This document shows, in pieces, positions 7,195 to 14,890 of a stretch of DNA of 21,097 bases (positions within the stretch are counted from its first letter, which is position 1; each line of letters starts with the position of its first letter). Source of the stretch: a virus. The stretch is taken from positions 1 to 21,097 of IMG/VR virus record IMGVR_UViG_3300021093_002950; one strand, given 5' to 3'. The position numbers and the translations under genes are program-made. Below the pieces are notes generated by a model. It was not told the DNA's origin. It was given only the letters and a program-made list of their open reading frames with translations, and ran no database searches.

Positions 7195-8454
7195 ATGTCT
7201 CAATCCGTAATAACAAATCAAAAAAAAGGTCTATGGTCTATCAATGATGTATACAATGGAATAAATTTCGGGTGTTGGAACTACGAATCTGTTTCATCTG
7301 GATTGTATGGTCTTTATGTGTGGGGGCATAATCCTCATGGTGAATTTGGAGCTAAAAGAACATCACCGAGCCGAAGCCATGTTCCAATTTTAGTTGGTGC
7401 TGTTGATTGTTGGGATATTAATATGAATCCTGATGATATGATAGGTTATTATGCTATAATGGCAAAAAAAACTGATGGTAGTGTATTTTCCTGGGGACAT
7501 AATAATCATGGACAACTAGGAAACGGATCTTTCACACCTGCATCTTCACCATCTCAAATTGCAGGTATTTGGAGATGTGTTTCTCAAGGAACATACTTTG
7601 GCGCTGGTGTTAAATGTGATGGAACTCTTTGGACATGGGGGCACAATCCTCATGGACAACTTGGGCTTAACTTTGATGGCGGCGATCGCCCCACTCCCCA
7701 ACAAGTAGGAACCAATACTAATTGGTGCTCAGTCAATGCTGACCATCACCAAGGATTTGCAATTAAAACCGATAATACTCTATGGGCATGGGGACATAAT
7801 CCTCATGGAAATCTTGGTGTTGGCGATAACACTTCCCGATCCTCGCCGACTCAAATACCAGGATCTTGGACTTGCACAAGAGGCGGTCACCGAGGAACTT
7901 TTGGAAGAAAAACAGATGGTAGTCATCATGCATGGGGACCAAATCCTCATGGAGTTCTTGGAGTTGGTAACCAAACCAGCTATTGTTCTCCGGTTGGAAT
8001 AGGGGGATGCTGGTGTAATATTTCAAAACCTGTTAACAGTCACTGGACGACTGTCGGTCGCAATTGCGATGGAGGCCTATATGTATGGGGGCATAATATC
8101 CACGGTGAAAGGGGAGATTGTTGCGCTGACAGGAACAATACCCTTAGTCCTTGTCTAATTCCTCATGGGACTAACTGGTGTTGGGGCGCTGCGGGACATA
8201 ATCAAGCTTGGGGTGTTAAATGCGACGGAACTTTATGGGGGTGGGGACAAAATCCTCATAGTGAAATTGATATTGGTTCGAGTCCTAGATCTTCCCCACA
8301 ACAAATTGTAGGAACCAACTGGAGAGATATTGCTGCTGGGCACTGGATGATTGTTGCGAGAACTGATGGCGTTTCTCAGTGTCAACTTGGAATATGTCCT
8401 GAAAACTATCCAAACGTTCGTTATCCATCTTTTGGGGTTTGTTGTTATAACTAA
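7195..8454 (+). CDS. RCC1-type seven-bladed propeller, histidine-rich copy 2
   Basis: A 419-residue RCC1-repeat protein. Seven blades carry the turns WGHNPHGEFG, WGHNNHGQLG, WGHNPHGQLG, WGHNPHGNLG, WGPNPHGVLG, WGHNIHGERG and WGQNPHSEID. Compared with copy 1, two positions of the turn are histidine in almost every blade (His-x-x-His). Because equivalent positions of a propeller lie on a ring, this suggests a ring of histidines. The N-terminus has the tag KKGLWSINDVYNGI. I count about 23 tryptophans (over 5 per cent). Cysteine pairs appear in the C-terminal third (GGCWCN, GDCCADRNN). The gene follows the hypothetical gene by five bases, with GAGGA as ribosome binding site. Likely a tail adhesin related to the copies at 5193 and 10357. 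Confidence 0.85.
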   Translation: MSQSVITNQKKGLWSINDVYNGINFGCWNYESVSSGLYGLYVWGHNPHGEFGAKRTSPSRSHVPILVGAVDCWDINMNPDDMIGYYAIMAKKTDGSVFSWGHNNHGQLGNGSFTPASSPSQIAGIWRCVSQGTYFGAGVKCDGTLWTWGHNPHGQLGLNFDGGDRPTPQQVGTNTNWCSVNADHHQGFAIKTDNTLWAWGHNPHGNLGVGDNTSRSSPTQIPGSWTCTRGGHRGTFGRKTDGSHHAWGPNPHGVLGVGNQTSYCSPVGIGGCWCNISKPVNSHWTTVGRNCDGGLYVWGHNIHGERGDCCADRNNTLSPCLIPHGTNWCWGAAGHNQAWGVKCDGTLWGWGQNPHSEIDIGSSPRSSPQQIVGTNWRDIAAGHWMIVARTDGVSQCQLGICPENYPNVRYPSFGVCCYN

Positions 8455-8499
8455 TATTTTGTAATATATACCATGTACAATGTATTATGTAATGTATGA

Positions 8500-9099
8500 A
8501 TGACTAAACTAAAAACCATATATGATTATATCAAAATCATTCCAAATGCTGTTCCCGAAGAGCATTTAAAAATATTAAACGATTTTATTTTAAGTGAAAA
8601 GAATGATAGTAGCCCAGCATTAGTTGGATACAAGGAGGATCAAAATCAAGATTTAAGTTATAGAAATACACATTGGATTGCTATTCCAAATAGTTTACGA
8701 GAAAATATTGAAAATGCTATAATAAACCTATATGATCTTATTTTAAAATCAGTATATGAATGTGAACTTAAAAAGTTAGAACCAGTTCAAATGTTATACT
8801 ATCCTTTGGGTGGTAAATATGATATACATAATGATTCTGAAGAAGTTATTGATGGTAAACTTAAAAGAGTTGCAGACAGAGACATTAGTATTATTTGTTA
8901 TCTTAATGATGATTATGAGGGTGGAGAGTTGGAGTTTCCTTCTTTAGGGTTAAAAATAAAACCAATGAGAGGAACAATCATTACTTTCCCTTCATATTAT
9001 GAATATTCTCATAGAGTTCATCCCGTAACGAAAGGTGAACGTTTTAGTTTGGTAACTTGGATTGAAACTAATGAAAGACTATACACAAGAGAAGATTGA
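8500..9099 (+). CDS. 2OG-Fe(II) oxygenase, prolyl-4-hydroxylase-like
   Basis: A 199-residue protein with the full double-stranded beta-helix signature of 2-oxoglutarate and iron dependent oxygenases: H110-x-D112 (in YDIHNDSE), a strand ISIICYLNDDYEGGELEFP, distal histidine H171 in YSHRVHPVTKGERFSLVTW, and R181 to bind the 2-oxoglutarate carboxylate. The length and SHRVxPVxxGxR motif fit the prolyl hydroxylase/PiuC-like group; the group hydroxylates protein side chains or small molecules, and the substrate here is unknown. Its place between two RCC1 genes and just before a glycosyltransferase makes a virion protein a reasonable candidate. The ATG directly follows an in-frame TGA at 8497-8499; no good ribosome binding site is visible. 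The 3' end overlaps the next gene by 29 bases. Confidence 0.85.
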   Translation: MTKLKTIYDYIKIIPNAVPEEHLKILNDFILSEKNDSSPALVGYKEDQNQDLSYRNTHWIAIPNSLRENIENAIINLYDLILKSVYECELKKLEPVQMLYYPLGGKYDIHNDSEEVIDGKLKRVADRDISIICYLNDDYEGGELEFPSLGLKIKPMRGTIITFPSYYEYSHRVHPVTKGERFSLVTWIETNERLYTRED

Positions 9100-10333
9100 T
9101 ATTTTAAATAATATCAACGATCAAGCAAAACAATTATATGATAATCATGATTATGTGGGTGCTATAAAATGTTTTGAACAGATACCAGAAAAAGATTTTC
9201 CGGAAGAGTTTAAATCTAATCTATCTAAATGTTATTATCATAATCAACAAGCTTCAAAAGCCATAGATCTTTTGTCATCATGTAAATTTTCTGATGTAGG
9301 TATGGATTATACGGATTTCCAATTAGATATGGCTATTTATAAAAATGCAATTGGAAACTTCAATTTTGCATTAGAAGTTTATGAAAATTTAGATCAATCA
9401 GATTCAAGAGTTAGATTTAACATTGGATGGCATATGATGCGAAAGGGGAAGTTTAAGGAAGCATTTAAACTTCTTGAGTGTGGATCTCAATGCCGAGCAT
9501 GGGGTCATGAATACATTCATCTTGAGAATAAAAAAATAGATTCTCAAAAAAGATGGGATGGGAAACCAACAAAAACACTTTTATTGTTTTTGGAAGGAGG
9601 TTTTGGAGATTGTTTGATTTTTTTAAGGTGGGCATCATATCTTAGAACATTTTGTGAAAAACTTATTATTACGGCGCCTATACAACTTTGTAGATTACTT
9701 TCTAATGCTGGATATGAAGTCACTTCAGATAATATGATACCAATATTAGAATATGATCATTATATACCAGGAATGTCGATTCCTAACTTCATTGATGTTG
9801 AACACCCACTTGATAAGGTAACATTGCCATATATTAAAAGTATTAGCGAACCTTACATTACAAGGGGAATGGACATACTATCTTCTACCAATAAATTAAA
9901 GATTGGTGTTCGGTGGATGGGAAATCAAAAATTTGAACATGATCAGTTTCGATCAATTCCTAAAGAAAAGTTTTATAATCTAACTCATTACGGATCTTTA
10001 TTTTCTTTACAACTAGAGGAGAGTGAAGATGATGATCATTTTATTCCGTGTAGACACATTATTAAAGATTGGCAAGATACATATTCTGTATTTTCTGGAC
10101 TTGATTTATTGGTTACAAGCTGCACTTCAACGGCACATCTGGCTGGCGCAATGAATATACCAACAATTGTTATAGTTCCACTAGTTTGTTATTTTGTATG
10201 GGCAAATGATGATTTGCGTTGGTATGATAGTGTAACAGTTGTTAGACAAAATCAATATGGCGATTGGTCTGGGGCAATAGAAGAGATGTATAAACTAGTA
10301 GAATCTTTTAGTAATAAATATAGTAAAGATTAA
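9071..10333 (+). CDS. TPR protein with C-terminal glycosyltransferase (GT9/GT41-like) domain
   Basis: I place the start at the ATG at 9071 (420 residues); an in-frame TTG at 9062 is weaker. The first ~140 residues are helical TPR-like repeats (ndqAKQLYDNHDYVGAIKCFEQI; SKCYYHNQQASKAIDLL; FNIGWHMMRKGKFKEAFKLLE). Residues ~165-415 match the glycosyltransferase domain that bacteria often attach to TPRs: LLLFLEGGFGDCLIFLRWA (nucleotide-sugar loop), IGVRWMGNQKFEHDQFRSIP, LFSLQLEE, IIKDWQDTYSVFSGLDLLVT, then TSTAHLAGAMNIPTIVIVP and a final DSVTVVRQ. This resembles GT9 heptosyltransferases and O-GlcNAc-transferase-like enzymes. In a window that also encodes ADP-heptose synthesis, a heptosyl donor is plausible, and the TPRs may grip a protein acceptor such as an RCC1 neighbour. 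Donor and acceptor are inferred. Confidence 0.78.
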   Translation: MKDYTQEKIDILNNINDQAKQLYDNHDYVGAIKCFEQIPEKDFPEEFKSNLSKCYYHNQQASKAIDLLSSCKFSDVGMDYTDFQLDMAIYKNAIGNFNFALEVYENLDQSDSRVRFNIGWHMMRKGKFKEAFKLLECGSQCRAWGHEYIHLENKKIDSQKRWDGKPTKTLLLFLEGGFGDCLIFLRWASYLRTFCEKLIITAPIQLCRLLSNAGYEVTSDNMIPILEYDHYIPGMSIPNFIDVEHPLDKVTLPYIKSISEPYITRGMDILSSTNKLKIGVRWMGNQKFEHDQFRSIPKEKFYNLTHYGSLFSLQLEESEDDDHFIPCRHIIKDWQDTYSVFSGLDLLVTSCTSTAHLAGAMNIPTIVIVPLVCYFVWANDDLRWYDSVTVVRQNQYGDWSGAIEEMYKLVESFSNKYSKD

Positions 10334-10356
10334 ATGGTACAAGATAGGAATTAAAA

Positions 10357-11724
10357 ATGGCATATCAACTACCACCAAAAAGTGATGGGCAAAGTTCGCG
10401 TTCTTTAAAAGCACCAAATACTCTGAATAAGATATATTCTGCTATCAATTCTGGTATTAATACATCAGATCCAAGTGGGTATTTTACTGCAGGTGATCCT
10501 AATGATAATAGACTATTTGTATGGGGTTACGATACTGGCGGCAACCACGCTGTTGTGGGTGCTGCATATGGGATGATACATCCTTATCCGACGTGCACTC
10601 TGGTTCCTATTAGAGTTCCGGGAACCAACTGGTCAACTGTAAGTATGGGAAACTGTACAGTGGTCGCCACTAAAAATGATGGCACTGCATGGGTATGGGG
10701 ACATAATGGTCACGGCACACTTGGGATAGGTGGTTTCGGTAATACTCTTTCTTCACCAACACAGTTGCCGGGAACTACCTGGGCAAGACTTTTTGGTGGC
10801 TGCCATAACTCTTTTGGCATTAAATGTGATGGAACTTTATGGGGATGGGGCCTGGGCGATCATGGGCAACTGGGCATGGGGTGCAAAGGGAACCAGACCC
10901 TTGCATCACCAACTCAAATACCGGGCAATAACTGGAAAATGGTTTCTGGTTCAAGACATCATAGTACTGCTGTCAAGTGTGATGGAACTCTTTGGACATG
11001 GGGACATGGTAACTATGGTGCATTAGGTATTTGTTGTGTTACTTGCCCGATTCTTGGAACGTGTTGTAGTCCTACATGTTATGATCCACTTAACTGGCCA
11101 CAGAATAACGGATTCAGGCCTTGCTGCACCGACAGCTCCTCCATTTATTATAATTTAAGCTCACCAGTTCAAGTTCCTGGTAATAACTGGATTTGTGCTA
11201 AAACCATGCATGGCCATTCTAACGTTGCTCTCAAATCTGATGGAACTCTTTGGACATGGGGACATGGCAACCATGGGCTACTGGGGCTTGGTGACAATAG
11301 TGATAGATATTGTCCTGTGCAAGTTCCTGGCTCAAACTGGGTTGATATTGGTGGTGGACAGGCGCGTGGCCACGCTAGAAAATCTGATGGAACTTTGTGG
11401 GGATGGGGTCATAATCCCTACGGTCAACTTGGAACCAATGATACCTCCCCCAGGTGCTCACCAATTCAAACTTCCTGTGGTGGAACAAACTGGACTAAAA
11501 TATTTTGTACTATTGATGCTCATCACTCTGCAGCAATCAAATCTGATGGAACTCTTTGGACTTGGGGTTATAATCCTTACGGTGAACTTGGCAATGGAAC
11601 AACCGGCGCTTGCTACACACCACAAAATGTTGGAGCAGCTACATCTAACTTTTGGCGGGAAGTAGAAACAACTCATCATCAGACTGCTGCTATTGCTTGC
11701 GTTCCTTCAAACTATACTTTATAA
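10357..11724 (+). CDS. RCC1-type seven-bladed propeller with cysteine-rich insert (copy 3)
   Basis: A 455-residue RCC1-repeat protein with seven turns: WGYDTGGNHA, WGHNGHGTLG, WGLGDHGQLG, WGHGNYGALG, WGHGNHGLLG, WGHNPYGQLG and WGYNPYGELG. Blade 4 carries an insertion at about residues 226-265 with eight cysteines in 32 residues (C226, C227, C230, C236, C237, C241, C256, C257). The N-terminus (SLKAPNTLNKIYSAINSGIN) differs from the other copies and may bind another partner. About 21 tryptophans are present. At DNA level the blade core GATGGAACTCTTTGGAC repeats near 10981, 11239 and 11543. The gene is visibly richer in G+C than the genes on both sides, as expected for a cassette conserved for structure. 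Probable virion adhesin. Confidence 0.83.
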   Translation: MAYQLPPKSDGQSSRSLKAPNTLNKIYSAINSGINTSDPSGYFTAGDPNDNRLFVWGYDTGGNHAVVGAAYGMIHPYPTCTLVPIRVPGTNWSTVSMGNCTVVATKNDGTAWVWGHNGHGTLGIGGFGNTLSSPTQLPGTTWARLFGGCHNSFGIKCDGTLWGWGLGDHGQLGMGCKGNQTLASPTQIPGNNWKMVSGSRHHSTAVKCDGTLWTWGHGNYGALGICCVTCPILGTCCSPTCYDPLNWPQNNGFRPCCTDSSSIYYNLSSPVQVPGNNWICAKTMHGHSNVALKSDGTLWTWGHGNHGLLGLGDNSDRYCPVQVPGSNWVDIGGGQARGHARKSDGTLWGWGHNPYGQLGTNDTSPRCSPIQTSCGGTNWTKIFCTIDAHHSAAIKSDGTLWTWGYNPYGELGNGTTGACYTPQNVGAATSNFWREVETTHHQTAAIACVPSNYTL

Positions 11725-11743
11725 TATTAAAAATATTTACTAG

Positions 11744-12457
11744 ATGATGATTGATATTAATAAAAGTCTACATTATTCTGATGATAGAAATATTGAATCT
11801 ACATATATTATTTCATTGGAAAATAATAAAATATCACAAGATTTTACAAAAAGGTGCATAGAATCTTGTGTAAAAATAGGACAAGATTATAAAATCTGGA
11901 ATGCATTTGATGGAACTTCTGGGAAAATAATCACACCAGAACATTTAAAAAATAAAGATTATTTAGGGTGGTTAAAACTTTACAATGTATCTTTAACACC
12001 AACACAAGTAGCATGTTTTTTTTCTCATTTTAGTCTTTGGTGTCATTGTATTGAAATTGACAGACCAATAGTTATTTTAGAACATGATGCGATTATGGTT
12101 GATAGGTATTTATTTCATAATACTTATGGTATAATAGTATATCTAGGTTCACAGGAACAATATACTGGCCGAAGTCCACTTTTTAATATTCCACCACATG
12201 CTACAGATCATTGTGGGCATGTGAAAAGTATATGTCGTGCTCATGCTTATGCACTAGATCCTGTTGCTGCTAAAAACCTTGTTTCTCATGTGATTCGAGA
12301 AGGAATTTATCAATCTCTAGATATCTATATGAGAGCAGATTTTTTTCCCATTGTTCAATTTGGTCTTTTTGCCTATGATAATCCATTTTTATACTCTAAA
12401 AATAAACACGAATCAACAATTCATAAAGATTGGAAAAATGAAAAACACTGGAGATAA
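11744..12457 (+). CDS. GT25-like glycosyltransferase
   Basis: A 237-residue protein with the pattern of glycosyltransferase family 25 (LPS galactosyltransferase LgtB and collagen galactosyltransferase type): YIISLENNK near the N-terminus, a basic R-C-I-E-S segment, LTPTQVACFFSHFSLWCHCI (GT25 'SH' signature), then VILEHDAIM with E113-H114-D115, where the family normally has E-D-D, and a late segment SICRAHAYALDPVAAKNLV typical of the family. The middle acidic residue is thus replaced by His; metal binding may be altered or the enzyme may be weak. Either of two consecutive ATGs (11744, 11747) could start it, with no clear ribosome binding site. It directly follows the third RCC1 gene, so it may decorate that protein. 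Donor sugar unknown. Confidence 0.72.
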   Translation: MMIDINKSLHYSDDRNIESTYIISLENNKISQDFTKRCIESCVKIGQDYKIWNAFDGTSGKIITPEHLKNKDYLGWLKLYNVSLTPTQVACFFSHFSLWCHCIEIDRPIVILEHDAIMVDRYLFHNTYGIIVYLGSQEQYTGRSPLFNIPPHATDHCGHVKSICRAHAYALDPVAAKNLVSHVIREGIYQSLDIYMRADFFPIVQFGLFAYDNPFLYSKNKHESTIHKDWKNEKHWR

Positions 12458-12462
12458 AAACT

Positions 12463-12954
12463 ATGTCTAAAACATATATTCTTAATGAAAATATTATGAA
12501 ACTAAAGTTATATCATAATCAGTTTCAACATGCTGATTATGATGATGATTTAATTGGAATGTTTGTTATTTTTTCGGAGTGGTTGAAAGAAATATATCAA
12601 CAATCTAAAAAACTTTCAATTGATTTTCCTAAAATTGAAACACCAGAAACCTGGCATAAACTCAATCCACATTTCCCATCAAAAGAAATAAGATCAAATG
12701 TTAGGTCTACAATGTCAAGTATTTTTAAAGTTAATGAAGAAGTTAAAGATGAACAAGTTTTAACCTTTTCACATTCTGTAATCTTTGCCACGGCATTTTG
12801 CTATCAAATTTGTCCATATAAGTTAGAAGAATTGATGTACGCTGGTGAAACTGTTACTAGAGAAGGTGCCATAAAAATATTGCTTGAGGATGGTCTTCCG
12901 GAAGGATTTATTAAAGAACCATCAAACAATGATTATACGAACATGTATGATTAA
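12463..12954 (+). CDS. Hypothetical protein in sugar-modification cluster
   Basis: Not recognised. A 163-residue soluble, helix-rich protein with HNQFQHADYDDDLIGMFVIF near the N-terminus, a central segment (EIRSNVRSTMSSIFKVNEEVKDEQVLTF) and a tyrosine/proline-poor C-terminus ending in an acidic, asparagine-rich tail. No signal peptide, membrane segment or recognisable catalytic motif. A GGAGA ribosome binding site lies inside the end of the GT25-like gene and the start codon is five bases after that gene's stop, so it is co-expressed with it. It could be an accessory factor of the modification cluster. Confidence 0.65.
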   Translation: MSKTYILNENIMKLKLYHNQFQHADYDDDLIGMFVIFSEWLKEIYQQSKKLSIDFPKIETPETWHKLNPHFPSKEIRSNVRSTMSSIFKVNEEVKDEQVLTFSHSVIFATAFCYQICPYKLEELMYAGETVTREGAIKILLEDGLPEGFIKEPSNNDYTNMYD

Positions 12955-13058
12955 GATATGATCAATATATCCATTAAAATATCATATACATATTGATATA
13001 AAGAACAGAACTTTATTTGTTAATACTGTATAAAAATTATCTACGAGTGAAATAAGTT
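12955..13058. other. A/T-rich intergenic region with stem-loop and -10-like box
   Basis: This is the widest gap in the plus-strand cluster. ATCAATAT (12961-12968) is inverted as ATATTGAT (12990-12997) with a 21-base loop. TATAAA at 13029-13034 could be a -10 box for the operon starting at 13059, but I see no matching -35. No small ORF or tRNA is evident. Confidence 0.3.
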
Positions 13059-14054
13059 ATGAAAAGAAATACATCGTTTTTAATTAGTGGTGGATCTGGG
13101 AGAGTTGTTACTGCTATTCCAGCACTTGAAAAGTTTGCTAGACTAAATCCAGATGATGATTTTAAAGTTTTGGTGCATGGTTGGGACATGATGTATTGGA
13201 GTCATCCTCTCTTACAAGAAAAAACTTTTGAAGTGAGTCAAAAAGGAATTTTTGAAAACTATATTAAAAACTATAATCTTGTATCTCCAGAACCATATCA
13301 TGTTTCTGGATATTATAACCAAGAAAAATCCCTTGCTGAAGCTTTTGATGAAATAATTAATAAAACCACAGATCATAGTGATTTAGATAAACCCAATTTA
13401 TATGTTAGTAATGAAGAGATTGCAAAAATAAAATCAAATATTGAATCTTTCAAACGTCTAGTTAACAAGGATAAGATTATTGTTTTCCAACCTTTTGGAA
13501 GTGGAGCAAGAATCGAAAGTGATATATTTATAGATTCCTCTGGTAGAAGTATGTATCCAGAAGATTTTACAACCCTGTGTAAACATCTATCTCAATATGC
13601 CGGTATCATTTATTTTGGTCCCCCAGATTTATTTCAGTTTTCTAAATGCGAGGACGCATTCTGTCCGCCAACAGCAGATTTAAGAATGTACATGGCAACC
13701 ATAAAAGAATCTGATTATTTCTTTGGTTGTGATAGTGTTGGACAACATATAGCACGTGCTTTTGATAAAAATGGCCTTATTTTAATGGGATCTACTTTTG
13801 AAAGTAACGTATCTTATCCAGATTATTTTAAATTTTATAGAAATAAAAATGTAAAAGTAAAATATAATCCGATTAGAATTGGAGGATTAGATTGTCAACT
13901 GGCAGATAGGACAAATGATGGTGCAATGAAATTTAACGAAACTCAGTTAAAAGAAATTTTTACAATGATTGGAGAAGATTTAAAACCCTCTTATGGAAAA
14001 ACACATGTCGTTAAAACAAAATCAAGAAAACTTACAGAGTCCAAAGGATTTTAG
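13059..14054 (+). CDS. GT9/heptosyltransferase-like glycosyltransferase
   Basis: A 331-residue protein with a GT-B fold pattern. The N-terminal half begins FLISGGSGRVVTAIPALEKFA, matching the 'G-G-x-G-D/R-hhh-xxPhh' opening of heptosyltransferase-like enzymes. The C-terminal half has KIIVFQPFGSGARIES (donor phosphate loop), GRSMYPEDFTTLCKHL, GIIYFGPPD, ADLRMYMATIKESDYFFGCD and SVGQHIARAFDKNGLILMGS, the usual GT9 'D-S-h-x-x-H-h-A' helix and final strand. Genes for ADP-heptose synthesis follow directly, so a heptosyltransferase role is the simplest reading, though other nucleotide-sugar donors cannot be excluded. It is the first gene after a 104-base gap and overlaps the next gene's ATG by about 50 bases. 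Confidence 0.72.
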   Translation: MKRNTSFLISGGSGRVVTAIPALEKFARLNPDDDFKVLVHGWDMMYWSHPLLQEKTFEVSQKGIFENYIKNYNLVSPEPYHVSGYYNQEKSLAEAFDEIINKTTDHSDLDKPNLYVSNEEIAKIKSNIESFKRLVNKDKIIVFQPFGSGARIESDIFIDSSGRSMYPEDFTTLCKHLSQYAGIIYFGPPDLFQFSKCEDAFCPPTADLRMYMATIKESDYFFGCDSVGQHIARAFDKNGLILMGSTFESNVSYPDYFKFYRNKNVKVKYNPIRIGGLDCQLADRTNDGAMKFNETQLKEIFTMIGEDLKPSYGKTHVVKTKSRKLTESKGF

Positions 14055-14496
14055 AGATTGTGGTTCTTGTGTAGAGTGTTGTAAAAACTTATACATCGAA
14101 GATGTATATGGACATTCGGTAACGCCCGGAAATCCATGTTTTTTTCTTTGTAAAGAAAGGAGATGCACTATACATGAAAATAGACCTCAAACGTGTAGAA
14201 ATTTTCAGTGTGCATGGTCACAACATCTTCTTCCAGAATGGATGAAACCAGATCAATCTAATGTCTTAGTTTCTGTTGAAAACTGGGGTGATTGTAAGCA
14301 ATATCAAATGCTTAGAGTTATATCTATTAATGAAGGTTATGATGTAAGAACTTTTGCATGGATTCTTGATTTTTGTTTGAATAATAATACACCTATGGCT
14401 TATGAAATTCCTGGATCTAAAGGAGAGGTTAAATATATTGGAGATGCTGAGTTCATGAACTACATACGTAACAATAAAAATAAAAAGAATGATTAA
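14005..14496 (+). CDS. YkgJ-type CxxCxxCC metal-cluster protein
   Basis: I take the ATG at 14005; an in-frame ATG at 13993 is also possible. The protein carries the hallmark CxxCxxCC motif (DCGSCVECCKNL; C23, C26, C29, C30 when numbered from 13993) followed by further cysteines at 49, 53, 58, 68 and 73 in CTIHENRPQTCRNFQCAW. This is the YkgJ/UPF0153 'putative zinc- or iron-chelating' family, to which parts of the flagellin lysine methylase FliB are related. The biochemical role of most members is unknown. Its position inside a sugar operon, overlapping the heptosyltransferase-like gene and the adenylyltransferase gene, suggests a part in the same modification process, perhaps as a redox or maturation factor. 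The overlap at 14489-14496 couples it to the next gene. Confidence 0.75.
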   Translation: MSLKQNQENLQSPKDFRDCGSCVECCKNLYIEDVYGHSVTPGNPCFFLCKERRCTIHENRPQTCRNFQCAWSQHLLPEWMKPDQSNVLVSVENWGDCKQYQMLRVISINEGYDVRTFAWILDFCLNNNTPMAYEIPGSKGEVKYIGDAEFMNYIRNNKNKKND

Positions 14497-14890
14497 AGTT
14501 TTTGTAAATGGAACTTTCGATCTTCTACATCGTGGACATTTAGAACTTTTAAACTATGCTAAAAGTCTTGGTGATTTTTTATTAGTTGGTATTGATAGTG
14601 ATCACAGAGTTTCTGAAAAAAAAGGTCCAACAAGACCTATACATAATCAAGAGGAGAGAAAATTTTTTTTAGAGAATCTAAAAGCAGTTAATGCCGTTGA
14701 TGTTTTTTCTACAGACAATCAGTTAGAAGAAATGATAAAATCTTATGGACCTGATATAATGGTAGTAGGATCTGATTGGAAAGAAAAGTCTGTGATAGGT
14801 TCTTATTATGCAGCAAAACTTTTATTTTTTGATAGGGTAGGTGATTATGCCACAACAAAAACCATTCAAAGTGTTATTGATAGGAGATAG
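14489..14890 (+). CDS. hldC: Heptose-1-phosphate adenylyltransferase (HldE C-domain/HldC-like)
   Basis: A 133-residue nucleotidyltransferase of the cytidylyltransferase-like superfamily. Residues 7-17 (NGTFDLLHRGH) give the HxGH active site at H14 and H17. It continues with GDFLLVGIDSDHRVSEKKGPTRPI, EERKFFLENLKAVNAVDVF, PDIMVVGSDWKEKSVIG and a terminal DYATTKTIQSVIDR, which follows the HldE C-terminal domain segment by segment, including the KGPxRPI and TTKxI motifs. The reaction expected is D-glycero-beta-D-manno-heptose 1-phosphate plus ATP to ADP-heptose. A glycerol-3-phosphate cytidylyltransferase (TagD type) is the alternative, but the adjacent kinase and the HldD gene favour heptose. 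It overlaps the preceding gene by eight bases and the kinase gene by 44. Confidence 0.85.
   Translation: MIKVFVNGTFDLLHRGHLELLNYAKSLGDFLLVGIDSDHRVSEKKGPTRPIHNQEERKFFLENLKAVNAVDVFSTDNQLEEMIKSYGPDIMVVGSDWKEKSVIGSYYAAKLLFFDRVGDYATTKTIQSVIDRR

Noticed and set aside
7736-8026. Open frames on both strands inside RCC1 copy 2, and similar ones inside copies 1 and 3
   Set aside because: Repeated codon patterns of RCC1 blades keep alternative frames open; the translations repeat low-complexity strings and have no start signals.
5193-11724. Diversity-generating retroelement acting on the RCC1 genes
   Set aside because: No reverse transcriptase or template repeat is visible, and the repeats are blades spread along the genes rather than a variable repeat at the 3' end.
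5193-11724. RCC1 proteins as Ran-type exchange factors acting on a host GTPase
   Set aside because: Setting next to fibre genes, late promoters and phage-type N-terminal tags favours a virion role; no bacterial target is known to me.
14489-14890. Glycerol-3-phosphate cytidylyltransferase (TagD)
   Set aside because: The KGPxRPI and TTKxI motifs, the adjacent heptose kinase and the HldD gene fit heptose better, although TagD is a sister family and substrate is not proven.
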